This document shows, piece by piece, positions 10,706-22,542 of a stretch of DNA of 64,000 nt; positions within the stretch are counted from its first letter, which is position 1, and every line of letters begins with the position of its first letter. The position numbers were made by a program, and so were the translations under genes. The notes beneath the pieces are model-generated. The model had not been told where the DNA came from. It searched no databases and worked only from the letters and a program-made list of their open reading frames with translations. Origin of the DNA: Panopea generosa (taxonomy: Eukaryota > Mollusca > Bivalvia > Adapedonta > Hiatellidae); assembly GCA_029582155.1 (NCBI GenBank), contig CM055900.1:46365736-46429735 (forward strand), read 5' to 3'.

Positions 10706-13640
10706 AATACAAGCAAAACATAACATGACTGATGTCGCATGTTGCAACAATTAAACATAAGCCATGGTAAGCTTTTCGATCGACATTAAATACACAACAT
10801 CCGTCTGTTGTCCATATATAACACACAAAATGCAAGATACTGTTTTTATTTTAATTAATAAAATTTCGTTTTAAAAGGAACAGCTTGCCTTTTCTAGTAA
10901 CTTATACGTTTTTGTAGGTAAACGATACTTTAATTTGTGTAGGAGAACTTCAGTTGTTGCAGAGAGGCAACCTGTGGGTAGTGTGTGGGAAGGGTGTTCC
11001 TCTCCCGCTGGTAGCGGTAATACTACTCTACTCTCGCTATTGGGATAAGGGGAACAGCTCCGAAACTTGAATGTTTGATATCTTAAACACTTAGTACTCA
11101 TATTCTACTGATATAAGACGACCAATTAAACCGGGACAGAGAAAGATGAGATGTTGAAGCAAAATTTTGCTCATACATGTAGTTTTTGAATGGCTATGTG
11201 AGAAGCGGTGTCAGTTCAGCACAAACTGCACAAAACGCAACTAAGCACAAAACATCTGAAACGTTTGCTCATGAGAATTATGAAATACGTAAAACATCTC
11301 CAGCATGCCCTCTATCGGATCAGGAGGTGGAAATCATTTTAGGGGAAAACACTGAATGAGTTTTCCGATTCAGAGCACCAGTTATAAAGTTAAGACGCCT
11401 GATTAAACATGGTTTGAACGTGTACCATTTTTAGTATTGTCACATCATAAATCACAGCTTATTGATTAATAATACACAACATCGAGCCACAATACTATTA
11501 GAAATGTATATTGAAAAATACTGTCCATTATAACAATATGTAAATTCTCGGAATATATTAGTCTATTTGTACTTGTGAATAACCTACATTCACTGGTCTC
11601 AAACAGTAACATTATAATCTTTGTCATCACCGATGCTATTACCCTGTTCCCACTCATTTGATTTCAAATCCTGATTTATATATTTCCTAATACGTCTGCG
11701 GATATCAAACATAAAAGTAATATCAAATATATCTTTGATAATGAAGGTCTTAAAGAGTAATATCAATTTCCCGTAATCGGCTATATAAAGGATATAGAAA
11801 TTATCTTCTTTACAAAATTGATGATATAACCCAGGAAACATATTTATTCTGTTCTTTCCCATATAAACGTCGTGAAACGGTGTTGCCAAACGTTTGTAAT
11901 AAAATTAAAAAGGACATCTTAGTAGTCTTCAAACTAAAGGGTAAGCATTTATTCAAGTCATATGTGTTGTTATTTTAGTTTCTAATAAAAAGTAATGTGT
12001 AATTTTAAGATACAGTGCATTGCTATAAAAATGTCTGCATTCTTTGCGAGTACTTATTATTAATCTTGTCATTTTGTAATGTTTAGTTATTATTATCATC
12101 TTGAAATTTAATTTTTTTTAATTCTACTTAAATAATTTCTATATTTTATTTAATTATAGGCAAACCTGTAGTTATTTGATTTTATTTTTGTTTTTAGATA
12201 TAATTATCATTTGAATTAACGTTTTATTATTCAAGTAAGTTTGGCAATTCTTTTCTCTAAGTATTTTCTGATGACAATATAACACTTCAACTAAGGTTGG
12301 TAAGTTTCTTTCATTTTTGTAATACATTGTATTTTCTTTATACGTAATATTCCATTTCAACTCTCTCTACACTATTTCAACCACCACAGAGCAGATAAAA
12401 TGTAAACATGATTACAATGAAAAGAATGAATGAGTCGGCAAAATACTTAAACATGAACATATATCAAAAATATCATTTGCAACAAAAATTACTAATGAAG
12501 AATATTTGTTCAATTGGTATCTGGTATGAACATTATTTTATACGGTTGATGTTACTTTCACTCATACTTTTGAAATTGTTGTTACATTCGCTGTAGCTTT
12601 AGCTATTCTGACTTTTGCGATATTTGTTTGTCTTATAGTTTGACTTGAAATATAAATGACATTTTAGAAGTCTAACAACTCTGTTAAAGCTATTGCAATA
12701 CGTCATGAAGTAAGCATTCATATGCTAAAATAGTATCAGGTATTACGTGACGTAATTTAGAAGTTGATACTAAAACCGGCCAGGTTGTTGTTGACCCGGC
12801 CATATTCCGGCTGTAGAGAAAAGGCATATGGGGCATGTGTCATACTTTTGTTTATTGCACCAATATCAATCATTAAATATTTGCATATTTTATAAGAACA
12901 TTTGTTTTACCTTTATTTAGGTATTAAAACCTATTTATTCACCATTGTGTCTGACATTTTTTTATACATTGAAACTTGGTGTTTTCTGTATGATATTAAT
13001 AATAAATACATGAAAATACAATTCACTGTTTTATTTATTTTAAATTTTCAATGAAAAATGTGTCTTTATTTTGCTCCTAACGTAAGTTTCTATACGAAGC
13101 AAAATACAGTCCCAGGCTTTCAGCGCCCATAGTGCTTTAATTTAATTAACTTTTTCGTTTTCGTTTTTATTAAATTTTCATTGTTGTTTTTAAGGTGAAT
13201 GTTATGTCACAGATATCTTAGAAATCAGGTGTCTTAAATTGCCATATCGTGATTGTTTTGATATAGAAAATGCAATAGGCCATGTCATATACAACATGAA
13301 AATAACGTATTCGAATTGATATTTTATAAAAAAAAAAAAAGCTTCCTTGGCAGTAACCGTCGTGTATGGGGTATATTCGTATATTTTTTGGCTTCAAAGC
13401 ACACATTTTATAAAATATACAGGCTTGTAAATACGTCAACACTTGAACTGCATTAATATAACATACATGGCCAAAATTGATTATTTTCTATAATAAAACA
13501 ATCAAGATATGACAACTTTAAGAAATCTAAAGAGTAAGTTACCTATGATATAACAATCATATTAATAAGAATTATTTCCCTTAAAATAATTTGGTTTATT
13601 TATTTGAGAAATAACGTTTGTCCGTTGCTACGGATTCGTA
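10706..13640. other. Non-coding region
   Basis: No gene can be supported. A less AT-rich patch at 10880-11080 has open frames on both strands but no recognisable motif. The rest is AT-rich spacer. Confidence 0.4.
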
Positions 13641-13679
13641 GCTCTTCAGATTTTATCGTCCGGTAAGCTGGTTCCCCTT

Positions 13680-13807
13680 ACAATAAACACATTGTTTAAT
13701 AATACAATACAGAATCGGAAAACAATCTGAACAACCGCGGTATATAAACGCAAATCCCGTGCAGCCTTTTCACTTTTATCTACATGACACAAGAGTTTAC
13801 AAAATTA
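13680..13807 (+). repeat. Left 128-bp terminal repeat with TATA-like box
   Basis: It begins 'acaataaacacattg' and ends 'gtttacaaaatta'. It contains a TATA-like 'tatataaacg' at 13741-13750, about 100 bases before the first gag ATG at 13838, so it probably supplies the promoter. It pairs with 15248-15375. Confidence 0.9.
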
Positions 13808-13837
13808 AACTGAATTTTAATAAAGGCATAGCTTAGA

Positions 13838-14998
13838 ATGCCACGTGGAAGATTGAGGCGGCGAGTAGCTCACAGAGAGGACCGGGAATGTAACAAGCAA
13901 AACGCTAGGCAGGCAGCCCAGCCTCAACAAAACGAGGACAACCGTCCGCAGACGAGAGGCAGGGAACGGAATGCCGACGAGGTACAACGGCAGGACGACA
14001 ACGCTGCAGGTGCGGAGAGACAAGTGGGCGCGCAAGGCCAGACGCACGAACTCGACGCTGGTGACAACAGGCTGCTCAAGGATGATGCCGGTGGGTGTAA
14101 TAACAATTTTATTGATTTTGAAAATGTTCTGGTATTTTACCTCTTAGAAATACTGTTTTAGAGAATTCAGGTGATAAATCGGGGTGTGGCGATGTGCGCG
14201 GCAATAAGTTGCCTATCTCGCCGCCAGGTCAATTTTGGACCAAACCGGTCAGTATTGACCAGTACGCGCAAACTGCGCTTTCAGTCCGTTTTGGTTTGTG
14301 ATGATTTGGCAGCACATGTCACTTCATCTCTAAAGCAACAGATTGACAAGGGTGAATATATAAATTTAGCCCTTTTACTCAAAGGGGCAGTAAAGCTGTC
14401 TAATTTTTGCAAAGGGGGCGTTTTTAAATTAACATCCGACGGTCACATTGAAACTGCTGAGAAGGAGTGCAAAGACAAAATAACAAGTATAAAACAATGG
14501 ACAAACGCGTTCATTATAAACTCTTCAATTTATCTGTTATCGCACAGTAACAGAGTCCATGAAATGCTCCACTACATGTATAATGTTAGGGAATGCACTA
14601 TGCGTCAGGGAGGCCTGGCATGGCGCATATATAACGAGCAGTTCCGCTTACGTCAGGCCATATCACCCGCATCCTGGTCGCAAATCAATAATGACCTGTG
14701 GTGAAGATGCATGCAAGTTAAGGACACGCAGAAAGTTGCCCAGTTAAGCACGCGTAGATACACGTGTTACGACTTCAATAACGGTAACTGTGTCTGGCAG
14801 AACTGCAAATTCGCCCATGTCTGTAGTACCTGTTCAGCCCCGCGCCCTGAGGTTAATTGTAATCAGCAGAGTTCGTCCGCGAATTTTCGAATTTCAAGAC
14901 CTCCTAGTAATTTTCGAGGTAGGTGGTATTGTATACCTTTCAGAGGTCAAGGGCGGGGCCAGTTTCAAAGACAGCAGCTCAAGCGAGTTTACAACTGA
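13838..14998 (+). pseudogene. gag-like ORF of the DIRS/Ngaro-like element
   Basis: It opens with ATG at 13838. Segment one is rich in Arg, Gln and Asp (about 85 codons). From about 14290 the frame encodes 'VCDDLAAHV', 'INLALLLKGAV', a helical core, 'LAWRIYNEQFRLRQA' and 'NNDLW'. This resembles the conserved nucleocapsid-like region of DIRS-type gag proteins. After an in-frame TGA at 14702-14704 it continues as 'RCMQVKD' into a cysteine cluster with 'CYDFNNGNC', 'CKFAH' and 'CSTC', a zinc knuckle. It ends in an Arg/Gln-rich tail at 14998. A TAG at 14159 may lie inside a short intron (14091-14170). The TGA at 14702 is a true nonsense change in a conserved position, so the gene is broken. Confidence 0.7.
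14091..14170 (+). other. Possible 80-nt intron in gag
   Basis: The donor is 'g|gtgggt' at 14091 and the acceptor is 'aattcag|gtg' ending at 14170. Removing it eliminates the TAG at 14159 and leaves a frame encoding 'LPISPPGQFWTKPVSIDQYA'. That frame must then shift by one base near 14295 to rejoin the conserved gag frame. Spliceosomal introns are known in DIRS-type elements. The evidence here is only the splice motifs and the open frame. Confidence 0.35.
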
Positions 14999-14999
14999 A

Positions 15000-15247
15000 G
15001 AGCCTTACAATTTGGATATTGTCAATATAGCAAAATCGCCAGTCAAGGTAGAAGCTTTAAAACGTTATTCATGCTCTTATGATAAGGATGAAGCGAACTT
15101 TTTAAGTCAGGGTTTTTCACAGGGTTTTCCCATTCAGGATTATTGGACCAAGGTTACCACGGGATTCGAAATATTTACGCTCTACAGCGTTGAATCCTGA
15201 TATAATTATGTCTCAAATAAACAAAGAATTACAGAAACGGAGGGTGG
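15000..15247 (+). pseudogene. pol stub (N-terminus ahead of RT)
   Basis: Frame 3 encodes 'SPVKVEALKRY', 'YDKDEANFLSQGFSQGFPI'. After a one-step frame change near 15175, frame 1 encodes 'LRSTALNPDIIMSQINKELQ' and 'KRRV' before entering the right terminal repeat. The 'GF..GF' and 'NP.I....I..E...+RV' pattern is typical of the start of DIRS-type pol, just before the RT. Everything downstream of this point has been lost. Confidence 0.6.
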
Positions 15248-15375
15248 ACAATAAACACATTGTTTAATAATACAATAAAGAATCGGAAAACAATCCGTCC
15301 AACCGCGGTATATAAACGCAAATCCTGTGCAGCCTTCTCACTTTTATCTACATGACACAAGAGTTTACAAAATTA
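15248..15375 (+). repeat. Right 128-bp terminal repeat
   Basis: Same length and orientation as 13680-13807, about 95% identical by eye, and followed by 'cccgcccgccacacccc'. It abuts the truncated pol frame with no intervening 3' region. Confidence 0.9.
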
Positions 15376-15391
15376 CCCGCCCGCCACACCC

Positions 15392-15690
15392 CTAGAAGAT
15401 GTTTTTTATTGCATGTTCAATGGCAACTAGTGTATGTGATAAGGACTTATTAATACTGGTTACATATTTGCATGATTTTGTGTCAGAATTGCTGTTCCCA
15501 GTATATTTTTCAGGATCTTGTACGTTGAGATTTAACTGATGTGGTAACAACTGATGTGCATTAGATGGTCTCTGATATCCAGTTCGCTGCCACGTATATA
15601 CTATCATGGATCTTCTGCCACGAGTACCGACTTTGGGAACATTATCCTACTTCTACCTTGTACGAACAGACACTTTGTTAATCGTTGTGG
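15392..15690 (-). other. Candidate minus-strand coding relic
   Basis: The minus strand is open from about 15645 to a TAG at 15392. It encodes 'DNVPKVGTRGRRSMIVYTW' and, later, 'KSLSHTLVAIEHAIKNIF'. Composition is protein-like and less AT-biased than the surroundings, but I recognise no domain. Stops lie just upstream. It may be the 3' end of a decayed gene that also produced the Gln/Tyr-rich readings at 16.0-16.7 kb. Chance is possible. Confidence 0.25.
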
Positions 15691-15899
15691 AACAGGATGA
15701 TACGTTACATGCATTGTGTACATAATGCCTGGATATCGGATTCGAAAGTGACTTAGACTATCGTTAAATTGCAAAGAATGTTCGAGTTGGCGTTTGATGT
15801 TTAATACTTTATTTACAATTGAATATGGTTAGTGCCTCACTAACATTAAGAACAGTGTGCTATAAGTAGGATATAAAGTGTTGATCAAAAGTATTTATT

Positions 15900-16750
15900 T
15901 TAAACTTTAATTGCTAGAACTGTCGCTCAAGTCGGGTTCATCGGAAGGGATTAGGTGTTCTGTTAATAGCCAAACATATTTTATTGTATAACTGTGGTTC
16001 TCAACGGTGTTATTGTCACAGATTGGAAAAATTGGTACCTTGTACTAGGTATTGTGGCAACACGCATTATACCGCTGCTGTTGGTCTTGAGCTGTGCCAT
16101 ATGGTGTGCCCACGTTTGGCATTAAAACGTTTGCACCCAGACCGTATTTTGTGTGTTTGATGCAGTTGCAGTTTGTTGCGTTTGTGTATCTGTCTGAAAA
16201 TTGTACATGATGCATTTGGCCACTTAATAATGGTAGACTCGAGTTGCTTCGGGTCACTAGGTCTGGCCCTTATAGTACTGATAATACCTAGATTGCGTTG
16301 CTGCTTGGTGGTTCAATGCATCATGAAGGGCATACCAAAGCTGGTCAGTTGTATGTGTAACCGTATTGTTATACGAGTTTATGGTGGTTAAAGTAACCAC
16401 TGTTATGCTGGTAAACCGTAGGATGGACTGTCATTCTCACCGGTATTGAATAACTACAATAGCTGTCGTCGACACCCCTTTTAGCATAGGATGTTTGGCG
16501 GTAGACCCTAACTTTCAGTGTGGCACTGGTTTCCAGTGCGTAGCCGTTGTAAGCTGGGGCCTATGGTCATGCATTCGCGTGGAGTCTGTGTGCTTGATGC
16601 CGTCAGCCAGTCCGTTGTTGACTTGTGTTGTAATGCGTGTTGCTTCAATTTGCCTTCATTTTAATCAAAAGCTGGGTCTCTGCTAATGGGAGTTTGCCTG
16701 TAGAGCCTGGTCGCCTTTCGGTGGAGGAATCTATACACCATAGAGCGGCC
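15900..16750 (-). other. Higher-GC block with Gln/Asn/Tyr-rich minus-strand readings
   Basis: This block is less AT-rich than its flanks. On the minus strand it gives interrupted readings such as 'TDQLWYALHDALNHQAATQS', 'MYNFQTDTQTQQ' and 'GTPYGTAQDQQQRYN'. They change frame and contain stops. This composition resembles low-complexity tails of RNA-binding proteins, so a decayed retrocopy is possible. The block also lies directly upstream of the cystine-knot gene and could hold its promoter or 5' leader. No firm call can be made. Confidence 0.25.
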
Positions 16751-16945
16751 TAAACATGCCAACCTTTATTTACCTTTTAATAGTATAGATTATGATTGTT
16801 TATTATCTCGCAATTTGTTACTGCACAAACGTTACTATATATATTCAATAAACATAGAGAATGCAGCACGTTTTTCCTTTATTTTGAGTTATATTAAATA
16901 ATGACAATTTAAAAGTATTTATTCATATTTCAGACTGTGGTTAAA

Positions 16946-17302
16946 ATGATGCACCAATGGGCGACGATTACCTATTTGCCTAAAGTATCAGCGCTACTCG
17001 TTGTATGCTGTAGTTTATGTTACGCCCCAACGAATGCGCAGTGCATTATTCGCTACGGAGTAATGACTGTTAACTTTGAGAATTGTCTGCCAGCTCGCTT
17101 ACTTACTAAAATGTGTTTCGGTTCGTGTTCTTTACAAACAGCATTGGCAGAAGGAAGCGACTGTTTAGAATGTTCTCCCGACAGAGCTGCGAATAGAACA
17201 ATAAACCTACTTTGTCCACACACAGAAGAGGGTATGGTCTTTAGAAATGTGCATTATAATGTAAGCATTCCCATGACTTGTCAGTGTAAACATTGTACGT
17301 GA
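16946..17302 (+). CDS. Secreted cystine-knot (CTCK) protein, bursicon/DAN-like
   Basis: The CDS encodes a 118-residue protein from ATG 16946 (or the next ATG at 16949) to TGA. Residues 12-31 form a hydrophobic signal peptide with likely cleavage before Gln32 ('APTNA|QC'). The mature part has ten cysteines at 33, 47, 57, 61, 73, 76, 90, 112, 114 and 117. They include the diagnostic C-x-G-x-C ('CFGSC', 57-61), 'LLCP' at 88-91 and a C-terminal C-x-C-x-x-C. This is the C-terminal cystine-knot fold shared by bursicon, DAN/gremlin-type antagonists and glycoprotein hormone subunits. The short tail 'CQCKHCT' is most bursicon-like. N-glycosylation sequons are at 83 and 105. An acceptor 'atatttcag' ends at 16933, just before the start, so an upstream 5' UTR exon is likely. 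The bursicon 'CMCC' appears as 'CLEC', so one cysteine is absent. Receptor and function are inferred only at the family level. Confidence 0.8.
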   Translation: MMHQWATITYLPKVSALLVVCCSLCYAPTNAQCIIRYGVMTVNFENCLPARLLTKMCFGSCSLQTALAEGSDCLECSPDRAANRTINLLCPHTEEGMVFRNVHYNVSIPMTCQCKHCT

Positions 17303-20300
17303 TTGCCAACATACACTGATAGGCTTTACCTTGAAGGTTGTATTTTAGATGATATTTTCACAGCACTTATATGAGTATGGAAAACATATTTGAAACGTCA
17401 AAAAATGGCCTATATGACAATAACTGATAGTGCTATTAATTCAACTGCAATATAAACGAAACGTAATCATGTCACATGTCTATAACTTGCAAATTTAAAA
17501 TGAAACATGTATATATTAAATATGATCACACATTTCAAGAATGACATTGAGCTATACTTACCACTAGGAAAACGTACTACTGAGAAGTATATATATATAT
17601 ACTACCATGTTTAATTATGTCAGTAGTTAAGTCATATATTAGAAATATAGTACTTGTTATTGGAATATTACTAAATATAACAGATACAAATTTGTATTAC
17701 AATGAAAAGAATATATTAAAGAAACTCTATATTCTACCTTAATGGCACACCTCTGTTGAAAATGTATTGGTCTTAGAATTTGCTGACGTTTTAATAATAT
17801 CACATTTTTTTCAGGTTAGTATATAATTATTTGTTTCTCTTTCCCATTATTATCTCTTTGATTTACAATATTGAAGGTTACTGAACTCGTATGAAGAAAA
17901 ATTCCAGATCGGACACGTTTAGTCCAAATTATTAATTCTCCATACACGTTCAGTCACCTTTTTAGTGTATGCTATCATAAAGTTATATATTTTAAGCCTG
18001 TCAGCGCATCCAATCAAACACCTTTGAACATACAAGCATATGAAAAAGTTAATATCCAATAAATACTTACTTAAATTTCAAATATTGGATATTATCAACA
18101 TATAAAATATATATGTAAATATTCGTTAAAGTCCAAATTGAATTATTTTTTTCTATCATGCTGAGAACATGCGGTCCAATAAGCCTAAATCGCCGTACTT
18201 GCGTCAAGCTGACAGATGGACATGTCTTAGATAATTATAAAACGATTTAACGCGAGAAACCGTTGGGTGGATGTACATTATAATTGAATTGATAAACATA
18301 AACTTGCAAAACATCTATCTCCTGTATGGGAATGAACCGATAAAGAAAATAAAATCAGTGGAATTTCTTCAACCAATACTCTCTTTTTTTATTTGCAATA
18401 TTCTGAACAAACCATTAGTTCTTTTATTAAGTTTTGCACATTTGACCAAATTGAAATTACTTTGGAACAGTATGATAAAGTCCATATGAAATGTAAAATA
18501 ATTGTTATGGAAGCAGGCTTCTAAAGCTTTTTTCTGTATCCTTTCCACATAATTCGTTAAACGTATGACTTTATGCTTTATTTTAAATGAATGCCAAATA
18601 TATGTACTCACCTGATGTGAAAACAATATTGTTTGAACTAAATGTAAAATACATGTTATATATCTAATATCGAGACATTGAAAATATGATGTAAGAGTTT
18701 CGCTTAAAATATCCTTATAAACACTGTTGCGCTAGGATTTGTTGTCGAATCAGACTGATTCAACAACTCGTCTAAGAAAGCGTGGTTAAATAACTGCTTT
18801 ACAAGCTTGGTTAAATGTTACATGGAGCGCTATGCGTTTCCAACATATTTCCATATATAACTCTATCAATGACCCCTGTGGCGGCTCATTATTTGATCAC
18901 ATGTACCAGATTTCAACACGTGGTTTATGCGATGCTTCATATAAAATACCTATTGTCTAGACCTTGAACCTTGAAAAAAAATGATATAACCAATGCTGGG
19001 GCATTTTTGGACAAATAACGCTGGTCAAATATTTTCCAAGATCTTATGGTTATACAATTTATGTGAGGGAAGTACTTGCGTGTACAACAAAAGGGTAAAC
19101 GGCTGACACAAGCCGACGGAAGAAGGACCACAACAAAAGCCAAGCCGGCCTCTAACCGGTGCAGCTAAAATATAACACAAATGTTTCATAATTTTCCATA
19201 TAAGAAAATACAGATAGTGGAAATATAATGCCTTTCCTACATTAACAAGAAATATGATGCACTTTCTACATTTATAAGAGTTATGCCCCGTTTCAAACCA
19301 GAAACAAAATCAAAAGTCGCCACACATATTATATTCCTTATTCTTATTATCATCATATAGATGTGTTATATTCAGAAATAGTGACCAATTAACCTAGATG
19401 ACGGCTTCGAAAAACCTCGCTGGCTTCAATTTATATTTAAAAAAGTCTGTTAGACAGTTAAATAAATTATATTATCGCTCAGTAAAATAAAGTAAGATAA
19501 AGCAAGAAAAGCATTATATGCCCGTAAAACGTAATGAATCCGAAAATTGGGCAAACTCGCAATCGTTGTATGAACCATTACATTAATGGGAACATAACTC
19601 AGATTAGAAGAACATTAAAATGAGAAAGTATTATTTAAACAACTCCCAACACTCTGGTTATATGACTTAATTAACCCAGTTTCGTGTTTCTGTAGTTAAA
19701 AGTAGGTTTTACTACACAGTTTAATTTTGTTCTATATATAAAAGGTCTAGGATTTCCATGGTAAAAAGGAATTCCACATAGAATGTTTTTTCATAGCAGA
19801 AATGTATACCCACATACAATGCACACTAACTGGTAGGTTGATCAGCTTGTGTTATTTTTCTAAAGAGGGCGCAGTGACAAGCTGAGAATTTTTGGAAAAA
19901 AAAAGTCCTCAAATGTTCATTAATACTCATCTGCAGCAAGAAATTACAACCACTAGGAACCATTTTGAAAATATTTCAAAACCAAATTACATACTATATA
20001 TTAGGCCCTTTCTTAAGCGTGGAATCGTGCTACCGTGGGGAAAAAAGGGACGTAACTGTGTAGTGAGACGTAGTACAGCATCTTTCATTACCACTGGTAA
20101 GTGTATTAGATATTGGACCATCGTGTTTGGTTAAGCCAAATTACAGATTATCAGTTCGTCACCTTAGAAATTGAAGAAACGATGAAAAATGGTAACAGAT
20201 TGCTGATCAACATCGCCATATCAAGAAATATAAATATATTTTAATTATCGTATTTCCTAATGATATAATATGTCTGCTATGTAAAGTTTCCTAATGTTTT

Positions 20301-20382
20301 TATTCCATCAACATAAACTGCAAGGAAATATCATTTAAACAGTTAATATAGTGATAAAAACACTTTTTTCTCTTTTGTAATG
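17303..20382. other. Non-coding region downstream of the cystine-knot gene
   Basis: It contains the gene's 3' flank and then AT-rich spacer. An open frame at 18937-19143 (minus) and a Lys/Arg-rich plus-strand reading opposite it have no recognisable motif. No RNA gene is seen. Confidence 0.4.
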
Positions 20383-20615
20383 GGGTTTAACATCATAGTT
20401 AACACATTTCGGGTTATATATGGCATATCCAGTTTTATTAATGGAGGATGACTTCAGACTGAATCTGAGTAAAACCACTGTCCTTCCGCAAGTAGCAGGC
20501 AAACTTTCTCACATTAAGTTTTTGAACGAGCAAAACTCGATCCTACAACGCTAGCGAGGAGAGGTAAGTGATTTTGAAACGGCGCCTTAGACTTCTCGGC
20601 CACGGATTATCCTAA
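20383..20615 (-). mobile_element. tRNA-derived SINE, copy 1
   Basis: On the minus strand the element starts with a Ser/Leu-tRNA-like A box ('gtggccgagaagtctaagg', about 20605-20585). A degenerate B box ('aggatcgagttttg') follows. The central body includes 'cttgcggaaggacagtggt', and the tail includes 'aataaaactggatatgcc' and 'ttaaacccc'. The body and tail are shared with 22543-22745. Confidence 0.75.
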
Positions 20616-21000
20616 AACATTTAATACATTCTAAGCGTTCTTGTTTCCATAGTAATATATTGGTCTTAAAATGCAGGAAAAACATGGTATTGACAGGATT
20701 GTTTTCTCACAAATTCAAATAGTTTAATGACACCCCTTCATTTCTGATATTTCTAATCTTTTTCTGTGATATTTGTTTGAAATTCCAACAACAACCACTG
20801 ACATCCTCATAAAAACGTTCAAGATTCCTCACATGTATGAAAAACATGACTATTTTAAGCATCTTAAACAAATGAAATATCCAACCACTTTACACATCTT
20901 AGATTCATCTCTAATTCCATGTGTACAAAAATCTCACTACCGGGTATTTGGTCAGTGAAACCTACTAATATTCAAAGGAACAATTAGAAATGAATCGATA

Positions 21001-22260
21001 AAATATGCATCTGTTAAGAAGAAAACTTCAATTAAAGAGGGAACTAAAAGATGACATTGACGCATTAGAATGAGAATTGTCAAATAATACTAACAATGAA
21101 CATATTTTAAAACTTCTTAGTCAAAAGAAAACAGAATTAGAAATAAATTATACAAATGATGTAATATTGAAAGCAAAAACCGAATGGTTAAAAGGCGCAA
21201 AAAAAGGATACGAAATATTTTAGTGATTTATAGAAACTATCTATCGGATAGTATAACAATTATATATAGAGTTATTAAAAACAACATGGTTATAACAGAC
21301 TCAAACACCATCCTGGTTGAAGCAAAATCATATTACTGTCAGATATACAACAACCTTCAAACAAATCATTCTACTAGAGATATGTTTCCATCTGTAAAAG
21401 AAAATAAATAAAACCACAACAAAAAGATAAATGTGAGTACGTTTAGCTGCTTTAACGCTCTACAAGATGAAAAGTAACAAGAGTCCCGGTTCAGATGGCA
21501 TTAAACAGAAGTTTATCAAATATTTTGGAATGCAATAAAACAATTGTACACTAACTCAATTTATCACTCATATGCAAACGGAAATTAACATCAATGCAAA
21601 AACAGATTTAATTACTCTCATAATGAAAAAAAAGATAAAGACTTGATCATTTTAACTGGAGAAAATCAGTTTATTTAATAAAGATTATAAAATTGCCACT
21701 AAAGCTGTTGCAAATCGATTGAATTCACTAATAAATAATAATCAAACAGGATTGATAAAAGCAATTCATATGGGGGAATATACAAATGATTAAGATAACG
21801 AAAACTTTACTGAATTAATATTTTTGCCGATTTTGAAAAGGCGTTTGATAGTATTTATCATAGCTTTATAACTAGATACTTACACTATTTTTATTTCAAT
21901 CATCATTGTTTTCAGATCATCAACTTGTTAAACTTTTCACAACGATGCTCAAAGTTGTGTTGTTAATAACGGACACATGTCAGATTTTTTTAATATGGAG
22001 GCAATGGGTTAGACATGGATGCCCATTATCGCCATATGTATTTATATAAACAATTTAAATACTATATCAGGCAGTTCAAAACGATAACACTATTAAGGTA
22101 TAAAAATGAATATTAATGAAAGGGAGAAAACAGAGCTTTTGTCGATGACGTCACTTTCATATTAGATGGTTGGAACTTTAATAAATAAATTAGATACCCT
22201 TGACAATTCTTTAGGCATTAAACTAAATAAAAATAAGTTATTTTGTATTCAGGATCATTA
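21001..22260 (+). pseudogene. Decayed Tx1/L1-like LINE, linker and RT
   Basis: Plus-strand fragments lie in order. At 21001-21230 is an amphipathic linker ('LRRKLQLKRELKDDIDALE', then 'AKTEWLKGAKKGYEIF'), the region that precedes RT in L1/Tx1 ORF2. At 21465-21510 is 'MKSNKSPGSDGI' (RT motif 'NKSPGSDG'). At about 21820-21880 is 'FADFEKAFDSIYHSF'. At about 21975-22030 is a degraded 'HMSDFFN...CPLSP'-type region. At about 22140-22175 is 'FVDDVTFILDG', corresponding to the FADD catalytic box. Many stops and frameshifts show it is dead. It is flanked by two related SINEs. Confidence 0.85.
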
Positions 22261-22542
22261 AATCTCTGAAATGAAAAATATGGTTGTGATAGTAAATTCC
22301 TGCAAAAGCCTCTGTACTTGAAAAGTTGAAGCGAGAAAAAAGTTATTAAACAACTGTTTTGACCAACTCCCCCATGGATATGACAGACAGCACGCAGCAT
22401 CCAAAATGACAACTTTAGCAAAGATCATTTTCTAACAAAAATGTCAGTTTATAAAATTACACAAATTGTAGTTTATTTTGATACAGCATGTACTTTCATA
22501 TTGCTGTTATTTCAAACTGTTGATAAAACGTGATTTTATATA

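Larger units (their letters stand above)
13680..15375 (+). mobile_element. DIRS/Ngaro-like retroelement derivative, internally deleted
   Basis: A 1,696-bp unit is bounded by two directly repeated 128-bp termini that differ at only about seven positions. Between them lie a gag-like ORF with a CCCH-type zinc knuckle and the first ~80 codons of a pol-like ORF. Pol breaks off directly into the right repeat. The gag and pol starts resemble DIRS-order elements, whose pol combines RT, RNase H and a tyrosine recombinase. Same-orientation termini fit the PAT/Ngaro split-direct-repeat plan better than the inverted termini of DIRS1. The RT, RNase H and recombinase are absent, so the copy is non-autonomous. 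An LTR element is the alternative, but the termini do not begin TG or end CA. Confidence 0.65.

Noticed and set aside
10871-11101. Open frames on both strands, one with 'AGSGNTTLLSLLG' resembling a Walker A/ABC motif
   Set aside because: The key Lys is Asn, a stop follows at once, and no other ABC motif is nearby. Probably chance in a GC-richer patch.
16173-16686. Plus-strand open frames of 63-72 codons upstream of the cystine-knot gene
   Set aside because: Cys-rich by composition only, no signal peptide or domain; the minus-strand readings are more protein-like.
18937-19143. 68-codon minus-strand frame and Lys/Arg-rich plus-strand reading opposite it
   Set aside because: No recognised motif, plus-strand reading has stops, no splice signals that would make an exon.
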